DNA from: an uncultured Chlorobiaceae bacterium
GTDB taxonomy: Bacteria; Bacteroidota; Chlorobiia; Chlorobiales; Chlorobiaceae
Reading direction: 5' to 3'
DNA length: 20,650 nt
NCBI GenBank assembly: GCA_903838095.1
Contig: CAILXE010000392.1
Span: forward strand, 1 to 20,650
A program made the translations under genes and the position numbers. The notes beneath the pieces are model-generated. The model ran no database searches, was not told the origin of the DNA, and was given only the letters and a program-made list of their open reading frames with translations. Below are positions 15,450-20,650 of the stretch, in pieces (position 1 is the first letter of the stretch; the number at the start of each line of letters is the position of its first letter).

Positions 15450-15890
15450 ATGGATCAGACTCTGAGTAATTTTGGCAACGTTTTTGCTTTCCTCACCCTC
15501 GGTGTAATTTTTGTTGCCGGCGGATATCTGACAGCCCGCCTTCTGCGCCCGAGCCGCCCGAACCCTGCAAAAAACTCAACCTACGAATGCGGCGAAGAGG
15601 CAATCGGCAGCGCATGGGTCAAGTTCAATATCAGGTTTTATGTTGTCGCCCTTATCTTTATCATTTTTGACGTTGAGGTTGTTTTCCTTTTTCCCTGGGC
15701 AACCATATTCAAGCCTCTTGGAGCATTTGCACTTGTTGAGGCGCTTGTCTTTGCCGGTATTCTCATTCTTGGTCTTGCCTATGCCTGGGTGAAGGGAGAT
15801 CTTGACTGGGTTAGACCAACTCCCAATATTCCGAAAATGCCGGAATTGCCGGAACTGCCGTCTGCGAAATCCTCCTCACCGAGGGGCTAA
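15450..15890 (+). CDS. nuoA: NADH-quinone oxidoreductase subunit A (complex I)
   Basis: Membrane-arm subunit next to the quinone cavity. The 146 residues contain three helices (about 8-31, 62-85 and 90-112) and the signature [20 protein letters not shown] followed by [23 protein letters not shown], which includes the conserved Cys loop. A Pro-rich C-terminal tail ([11 protein letters not shown]) is longer than in E. coli. First gene of the nuo operon. The 132-base leader before it (15318-15449) is AT-rich and holds no gene; the promoter is probably there but I could not pick it out. Confidence 0.96.
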   Translation: MDQTLSNFGNVFAFLTLGVIFVAGGYLTARLLRPSRPNPAKNSTYECGEEAIGSAWVKFNIRFYVVALIFIIFDVEVVFLFPWATIFKPLGAFALVEALVFAGILILGLAYAWVKGDLDWVRPTPNIPKMPELPELPSAKSSSPRG

Positions 15891-15918
15891 CATACTATTC
15901 ACCATTCATTAGATCGTT

Positions 15919-16488
15919 ATGGGTTTACTTGATGCCGGGATAACACAGCATAACGTGCTGGTAACATCGGTTGACAATGTCCTGAACTGGGCTCGTCTCT
16001 CATCACTCTGGCCGATGGGTTTCGGACTTGCCTGCTGCGCTATCGAAATGATGGCCACCAACGCCTCCAATTACGATCTTGAACGCTTCGGCATTTTCCC
16101 CCGCTCATCTCCCCGCCAGTCCGACCTGATGATTGTCGCCGGTACCGTGACCATGAAAATGGCAGAAAGAGTTGTGCGCCTTTACGAGCAGATGCCGGAA
16201 CCACGTTACGTTCTCTCCATGGGAAGCTGTTCCAACTGCGGAGGCCCCTACTGGGAACACGGATACCATGTCCTCAAGGGCGTTGACCGTGTCATACCGG
16301 TCGATGTTTTTGTCCCGGGCTGCCCGCCGAGACCGGAATCACTGATCGGTGGCCTCATGAAGGTCCAGGAGTTGATACGGATGGAGCAGATTGGCATATC
16401 AAGAGCCGATGCCCTGAAAAAGCTGGCTGAAAAAAGTGTTGATCCCAGGTTTATTATCGAGCATGAGCGCAAGGTTGCCGGAGCTTAA
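15919..16488 (+). CDS. nuoB: NADH-quinone oxidoreductase subunit B (complex I, cluster N2)
   Basis: Carries the terminal [4Fe-4S] cluster N2 that reduces quinone. The four cluster residues are visible: the tandem C39-C40 ([12 protein letters not shown]), C104 ([15 protein letters not shown]) and C135 ([10 protein letters not shown]). The 189-residue length is normal. It starts 28 bases after nuoA and belongs to the same operon. Confidence 0.97.
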   Translation: MGLLDAGITQHNVLVTSVDNVLNWARLSSLWPMGFGLACCAIEMMATNASNYDLERFGIFPRSSPRQSDLMIVAGTVTMKMAERVVRLYEQMPEPRYVLSMGSCSNCGGPYWEHGYHVLKGVDRVIPVDVFVPGCPPRPESLIGGLMKVQELIRMEQIGISRADALKKLAEKSVDPRFIIEHERKVAGA

Positions 16489-16515
16489 TTATTAATTTAT
16501 AAGGCATACTGTCAG

Positions 16516-17034
16516 ATGGAAGAAGGAAAGGTTTTTTCGCAGTCATTACAGGAAAGCGCTGCGGCATACGCAATAATCCAGGAAAAGTTCGGTGCGGCAG
16601 TATCCGCGCTTGATACCAATGAGACCATGCCCTTTTTTGAAGTTGTCGATCCCTCCCTCTGGACAGAAATTGCACTTTTCATGCGGGAGCATCCAAAACT
16701 CAAATTCAACTACCTGGCCTGTCTGACCGGCATCGATTATCCGGTCGACGAGAAGCTTGGTATTATCTGCAATTTCGAATCACTTGGCCTGCTCAACCAC
16801 AAACTTTCCGTCAAAGTTAAATGTGCCCGCAACGGAGGTTCCATTCCGAGCATAAGCTGTGTCTGGCATACAGCAAACTGGCACGAAAGGGAAGCCTACG
16901 ACATGTTCGGCATGACCTTTACCGGCCATCCCGAGCTCAAAAGAATACTCTGTCCCGATGACTGGGAAGGATACCCGCTTCGCAAAGATTACAAGGTGCA
17001 GGATAAGTATCACGGAATCAAGGTGCCGTACTAA
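16516..17034 (+). CDS. nuoC: NADH-quinone oxidoreductase subunit C (complex I, 30 kDa type)
   Basis: Hydrophilic connecting-module subunit that packs against NuoD. The 172 residues contain [13 protein letters not shown] and the family signature [20 protein letters not shown] followed by [20 protein letters not shown] near the C-terminus. It is a separate gene, not fused to nuoD. It starts 27 bases after nuoB; nuoD starts 31 bases after its stop. Ribosome-binding site weak. Confidence 0.96.
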   Translation: MEEGKVFSQSLQESAAAYAIIQEKFGAAVSALDTNETMPFFEVVDPSLWTEIALFMREHPKLKFNYLACLTGIDYPVDEKLGIICNFESLGLLNHKLSVKVKCARNGGSIPSISCVWHTANWHEREAYDMFGMTFTGHPELKRILCPDDWEGYPLRKDYKVQDKYHGIKVPY

Positions 17035-17065
17035 CAGTGTTTTAAATAGAAAAAGCAGCTTACGT

Positions 17066-18268
17066 ATGCAGGAATTAGATACAGCAGTACCGGGTTCGGT
17101 CAGGGTTACCAGGCAAAGCGACAAGGTCGTTATTATAGAAAAAGATCTTGCCACCGAGCAGATGGTTCTCGCCATGGGCCCTCAGCATCCGTCAACCCAC
17201 GGAGTGCTCAAGCTGGAGTGTCTTACCGATGGTGAGGTTATTACCGAAGCAGAGCCCTGTCTCGGCTACCTCCACCGGTGCTTTGAAAAGTGTTGCGAAA
17301 ACGTTGATTACCCCGCAGTTGTCCCCTATACCGACCGACTTGACTACCTGGCCGGTATGAACAGTGAATTTGCCTATGCCATAACCGTTGAAAAACTTCT
17401 TGATATAGAAATTCCCCGTCGTGTCGAGTTTATCAGGGTGATTGTCGCCGAACTGAACAGGATCGCATCGCACCTTGTCGCTATTGGTACCTACGGCATT
17501 GACCTTGGCGCATTTACCCCCTTTCTCTTCTGTTTCCGTGACCGTGAAATTATTCTCGGGCTGCTCGAATGGGCATCAGGAGCCAGAATGCTCTATAATT
17601 ATATATGGGTTGGCGGTCTTGCCTACGATGTGCCGGCAGATTTTCTCACAAGAGTCAAAGAGTTTGTCAACTATTTCAGGCCAAAAGCCCTCGAACTCTG
17701 CAATCTGCTCACCGAAAACGAGATCTTTGTCAAAAGAACATGGGGTATCGGCATCATGCCTGCTGACGTTGCCATCAACTATGGCTGGTCTGGCCCCATG
17801 CTTCGTGGTTCAGGAGTCAAGTGGGACCTGAGAAGAAACGATCCCTACTCGATTTATCCGGAACTCGACTTTAAAGTTCCTGTGCCCGATGGCAAACATT
17901 CCGTTATTGGCGACTGCCTGTCACGCCACCTTGTCCGTGCCTGGGAGATGGACGAAAGTCTGAAAATTATAGAGCAGTGCATCGACAAAATGCCTTCTGC
18001 CGAAGGATTCAATCCACGTTCAGCCATTCCAAAGCGGATTCGTCCAAAAGCCGGTGAAGTGTATGGCCGCGCAGAAAATCCACGCGGCGAGCTTGGCTTC
18101 TATATTGAAAGTGACGGAAAATCAACCAAACCCGTTCGCTGCAAAGCCCGGTCATCCTGCTTTGTCAACCTTTCAGCCATGAAAGATCTTTCAAAAGGGC
18201 AGCTCATACCTGATCTTGTCGCCATTATCGGCAGTATCGATATCGTTCTCGGGGAGGTTGACAGATGA
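17066..18268 (+). CDS. nuoD: NADH-quinone oxidoreductase subunit D (complex I, 49 kDa type)
   Basis: Forms much of the quinone-binding site and is related to hydrogenase large subunits. The 400 residues begin [10 protein letters not shown] and contain the invariant [40 protein letters not shown] and [15 protein letters not shown]. The end [15 protein letters not shown] with a final VLGEVDR is standard. The frame is open further upstream to 16958 but that part overlaps nuoC and is noise. The stop overlaps the nuoH start (ATGA), leaving no room for the NADH-module genes E, F and G. Confidence 0.97.
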   Translation: MQELDTAVPGSVRVTRQSDKVVIIEKDLATEQMVLAMGPQHPSTHGVLKLECLTDGEVITEAEPCLGYLHRCFEKCCENVDYPAVVPYTDRLDYLAGMNSEFAYAITVEKLLDIEIPRRVEFIRVIVAELNRIASHLVAIGTYGIDLGAFTPFLFCFRDREIILGLLEWASGARMLYNYIWVGGLAYDVPADFLTRVKEFVNYFRPKALELCNLLTENEIFVKRTWGIGIMPADVAINYGWSGPMLRGSGVKWDLRRNDPYSIYPELDFKVPVPDGKHSVIGDCLSRHLVRAWEMDESLKIIEQCIDKMPSAEGFNPRSAIPKRIRPKAGEVYGRAENPRGELGFYIESDGKSTKPVRCKARSSCFVNLSAMKDLSKGQLIPDLVAIIGSIDIVLGEVDR

Positions 18269-19383
18269 GTACAACTGCCTTATCGCAATTTAGCATCCCT
18301 TTTCTTATGGGTAACAGTCTCAATGCCTGGTCAGAAGCACTTGCCGGGTTCTATCTCTTTGGTCTGCCTCTCGGTCTGGTGATTATTGCCGCAATCCCCC
18401 TTGTCTTTATTGCGCTCTACTCACTCACCTACGGTGTGTACGGCGAACGCAAAATTTCAGCCTTCATGCAGGACAGGCTTGGCCCTATGGAAGTTGGCAA
18501 ATGGGGTATTCTCCAGACCATTGCTGATATTCTTAAGCTTCTCCAGAAAGAGGACATCGTTCCCGCTTCAGCCGACAAGTTTCTTTTTGTCGTTGGACCC
18601 GGTATCCTGTTTGTGGGTTCCTTCCTTGCCTTTGCCGTTCTTCCTTTCAGCCCCGCCTTTATCGGAGCAAACCTGAACGTCGGTCTCTTTTATGCCCTCG
18701 GCATTGTCGCTATAGAAGTGGTTGGTATCCTGGCGGCAGGATGGGGTTCCAACAACAAGTGGTCACTGTACGGAGCTGTCCGCAGTGTTGCACAGATTGT
18801 CAGCTACGAAATTCCCGCAGCCATCGCCCTGCTCTGCGGCGCCATGATGGCAGGCACCCTCGATATGCAGAAAATCACGATGCTTCAGTCAGGGACTTAC
18901 GGCTTTGCACACTTTTATCTCTTTCACTCACCGATAGCATGGTTGCCTTTCCTGATTTACTTTATCGCATCCCTTGCCGAAGTAAACCGTGCGCCATTCG
19001 ATATTCCTGAAGCAGAATCAGAACTTGTTGCCGGTTACTTCACCGAATACTCCGGGATGAAGTTTGCTGTTATCTTTCTTGCTGAATATGGCAGCATGTT
19101 CATGGTCTCCGCCATTATCTCCATTGTTTTCCTTGGCGGCTGGAACTCACCACTGCCGAATCTCGGAGCAATTGCGCTGAACGACTGGACAAGCGGGCCG
19201 GTCTGGGGAGCATTCTGGATTATATCAAAAGGATTCTTCTTCATTTTTATACAGATGTGGCTTCGCTGGACGCTTCCCCGCCTGAGGGTCGACCAGTTGA
19301 TGTACCTCTGCTGGAAAGTTCTGACTCCGTTTGCCTTTGTCAGTTTTGTGCTGACCGCAATTTGGGAAATCTATATTCCGTAA
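18265..19383 (+). CDS. nuoH: NADH-quinone oxidoreductase subunit H (complex I)
   Basis: Membrane subunit that joins the quinone cavity to the proton-pumping arm. The 372 residues have about eight or nine helices. Family blocks include [20 protein letters not shown] and [19 protein letters not shown] on the cytoplasmic side, and [20 protein letters not shown] with [11 protein letters not shown], which carries acidic residues important for coupling. The ATG at 18265 overlaps the nuoD stop by four bases. The N-terminal segment before the first helix (about 25 residues) is longer than in E. coli. Confidence 0.97.
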   Translation: MSTTALSQFSIPFLMGNSLNAWSEALAGFYLFGLPLGLVIIAAIPLVFIALYSLTYGVYGERKISAFMQDRLGPMEVGKWGILQTIADILKLLQKEDIVPASADKFLFVVGPGILFVGSFLAFAVLPFSPAFIGANLNVGLFYALGIVAIEVVGILAAGWGSNNKWSLYGAVRSVAQIVSYEIPAAIALLCGAMMAGTLDMQKITMLQSGTYGFAHFYLFHSPIAWLPFLIYFIASLAEVNRAPFDIPEAESELVAGYFTEYSGMKFAVIFLAEYGSMFMVSAIISIVFLGGWNSPLPNLGAIALNDWTSGPVWGAFWIISKGFFFIFIQMWLRWTLPRLRVDQLMYLCWKVLTPFAFVSFVLTAIWEIYIP

Positions 19384-19387
19384 GATT

Positions 19388-20002
19388 ATGAGTGAGTATT
19401 TCGGAAATATCAAGACCGGCGCCGTTACCATTGCCACCGGTATGGGAATCACCCTGAAGCATTTTTTCAATGCCGTTCATCGCAAAGGCGATGCAGGCCT
19501 TGATGATGCGAACTATTTTCGTCAGGTCGATGGTCTCTGTACCCTCCAATATCCCCGTGAGGTGATCCCGACCCCTCCGCATGGTCGTTACCGTCTCTAC
19601 AATGCTGTCGAAGACTGTATCGGTTGCGGTCAGTGTGTCAGGGCATGTCCCATATCGTGCATCACCATGGAGACCATCAAAGTTGCGCCCGATGATCTGG
19701 CTGTGTGCGGAAAAACCTCCGACGGGCAGCAGAAAAAATTCTGGATACCAGTTTTTGATATTGATGTGGCAAAGTGCATGACCTGTGGAATATGCACCAC
19801 AGTTTGTCCGACAGAGTGCCTTTTCCATACCCCGGTCAGCGATTTCTCCGAGTTTGACCGCGACAACATGATCTACCACTTCGGAAATCTGACCCGTCTT
19901 GAAGCAGAGGCAAAGCGTCGCAAGCTTGCCGATATTCAGGCAAAGGCACAGGCAGAAAAGGCAAAGAAAGCAGCGGAAACCAATACTGAATCCCATGAGT
20001 AA
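19388..20002 (+). CDS. nuoI: NADH-quinone oxidoreductase subunit I (complex I, 2[4Fe-4S] ferredoxin type)
   Basis: Electron-wire subunit with clusters N6a and N6b. The ligands are C77, C80, C83, C87 (CIGCGQCVRACP) and C130, C133, C136, C140 (CMTCGICTTVCP). Both clusters are followed by an extra Cys (C91, C144) expected in this fold. The 204 residues exceed E. coli NuoI (180) through a Lys/Ala/Glu-rich C-terminal helix of about 30 residues (AEAKRRKLADIQAKAQAEKA and beyond). Without NuoEFG this subunit is the natural docking site for ferredoxin; that is inference. Stop overlaps nuoJ start by eight bases. Confidence 0.97.
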   Translation: MSEYFGNIKTGAVTIATGMGITLKHFFNAVHRKGDAGLDDANYFRQVDGLCTLQYPREVIPTPPHGRYRLYNAVEDCIGCGQCVRACPISCITMETIKVAPDDLAVCGKTSDGQQKKFWIPVFDIDVAKCMTCGICTTVCPTECLFHTPVSDFSEFDRDNMIYHFGNLTRLEAEAKRRKLADIQAKAQAEKAKKAAETNTESHE

Positions 20003-20504
20003 TCCTACATATACCGTCATCTTTTATCTTTTTGCGGCCATTACGGTCTGTTCGGCAGCTTTTGTTGTCTTTACCCGGAACGTTATCTATTCCGCTTTTT
20101 CGCTGCTCTTTACCTTTTTCGGTGTCGCAGCGCTCTATGTTTTTCTCAGCGCCGATTTCATTGCGGTGACCCAGGTAGTGGTCTATGTCGGCGGTATCCT
20201 TGTTCTTCTGCTCTTTGGTGTCATGTTTACCAACAGCATTATGCAGGGGAAGAAGAGCGAAGTGATTCATATTATTCCCGGCACACTCCTTCTCGCGGTC
20301 ATGATCGGGGCAATGCTCTATACCTTTTATACCACACACGGCTGGATGCCCTCCGAAACCACCCTGCAGGGAAGCATTGTTGAACGGATAGGATTTGAAA
20401 CCATGTCACGCTACGTGCTGCCATTTGAGATGGTCTCCATTCTGCTGCTTGCAGCACTGATTGGAGCCGCATTTCTTGCACGTTTCGACAAGAGCAGCAA
20501 ATAA
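19995..20504 (+). CDS. nuoJ: NADH-quinone oxidoreductase subunit J (complex I)
   Basis: Membrane-arm subunit with five predicted helices in 169 residues. The conserved third helix region is FIAVTQVVVYVGGILVLLLF followed by GVMFT, containing the pi-bulge helix typical of NuoJ. The final segment MVSILLLAALIGAAFLAR is the usual ending. I start it at the ATG at 19995 (MSNPTYTVIFYLFA), inside the nuoI 3' end. The frame is open earlier, but that extension translates the nuoI tail in the wrong frame. Confidence 0.95.
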   Translation: MSNPTYTVIFYLFAAITVCSAAFVVFTRNVIYSAFSLLFTFFGVAALYVFLSADFIAVTQVVVYVGGILVLLLFGVMFTNSIMQGKKSEVIHIIPGTLLLAVMIGAMLYTFYTTHGWMPSETTLQGSIVERIGFETMSRYVLPFEMVSILLLAALIGAAFLARFDKSSK

Positions 20505-20512
20505 CGAACAAT

Positions 20513-20650
20513 ATGTCTATCACCATAATGGAACAGTTGACAACCATAGGGCTCAATCACTATTTGACAATTTCGGCCATTCTTTTGGGCTTCGGGCTTT
20601 TTGCCGTCATGACCCGGAAAAACGCCATTGTTGTTCTTATGGGAGTGGAA
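20513..20650 (+). CDS. nuoK: NADH-quinone oxidoreductase subunit K (complex I), 3' truncated by window end
   Basis: The first 46 codons of NuoK, an antiporter-like (MrpC) membrane subunit. The reading frame starts MSITIMEQLTTIGLNHYLTI and continues into the first helix AILLGFGLFAVMT and RKNAIVVLMGVE, the start of the conserved second helix. The last bases of the window are GVE, the invariant Glu of NuoK. It begins 8 bases after the nuoJ stop. Another in-frame ATG at 20528 could be the true start. Confidence 0.94.
   Translation, partial: MSITIMEQLTTIGLNHYLTISAILLGFGLFAVMTRKNAIVVLMGVE

Noticed and set aside
16958..17065. In-frame upstream extension of nuoD by 36 codons
   Set aside because: It overlaps the 3' end of nuoC in another frame and has no NuoD-like sequence.

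Overview
The window reads as ordinary chromosomal DNA of a green sulfur bacterium (Chlorobi, Chlorobium/Pelodictyon-like). This is inferred from protein character and gene layout, not from a database search. The best single clue is the complex I operon at the right end. Its order is nuoA-B-C-D-H-I-J-K, and nuoD and nuoH overlap by 4 bases, so there is no nuoE, nuoF or nuoG between them. As I recall, this NADH-module-free arrangement is known from Chlorobi. An outer-membrane TolC-type channel, an LPS-permease homologue and a full-length RNase Y also fit a Gram-negative of this group. I see no IS element, CRISPR array, phage gene, integrase or rRNA. No intergenic stretch exceeds about 200 bases.

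Layout. 1-190: a foldable RNA with 6S (ssrS) architecture, followed by rny (RNase Y). 1873-2725, minus strand: hisB and a DUF2905-type small membrane protein. 2816-3250: secG and tRNA-Lys(CUU), closed by a strong terminator. 3458-4780: a YjgP/YjgQ (LptF/LptG) family permease, converging on a hotdog acyl-CoA thioesterase (minus strand). 5299-9578: a possible 18-codon leader ORF, then dCMP deaminase, ribD, tpx, ribE and rarA, all on the plus strand and tightly spaced. 9675-11054: a TolC-family protein whose 3' end overlaps the 3' end of a methyltransferase on the minus strand by 85 bases. That methyltransferase lies behind a HIT-family protein and two tRNA-Leu genes (UAG, CAA), all on the minus strand. 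12800-15317: a compact four-gene plus-strand unit (PAP2-like membrane protein, ferrochelatase-family protein, TPR protein, small two-helix membrane protein). 15450 to the end: the nuo operon, cut off inside nuoK.

How the parts work together. The nuo genes encode the membrane arm plus the hydrogenase-like connecting module (B, C, D, I) of complex I; without the NADH module, ferredoxin is the probable electron donor. ribD and ribE encode two steps of riboflavin synthesis. rarA is translationally coupled to ribE (TAATG), and tpx sits between the two rib genes. The rest is housekeeping: RNA decay, histidine synthesis, protein export, LPS transport and tRNAs.

I found no convincing new system. The items most worth a second look are the unexplained PAP2-like/ferrochelatase-like/TPR/membrane-protein unit, the candidate 6S RNA, the short ORF with the strongest ribosome-binding site in the window, and the 85-base convergent coding overlap.
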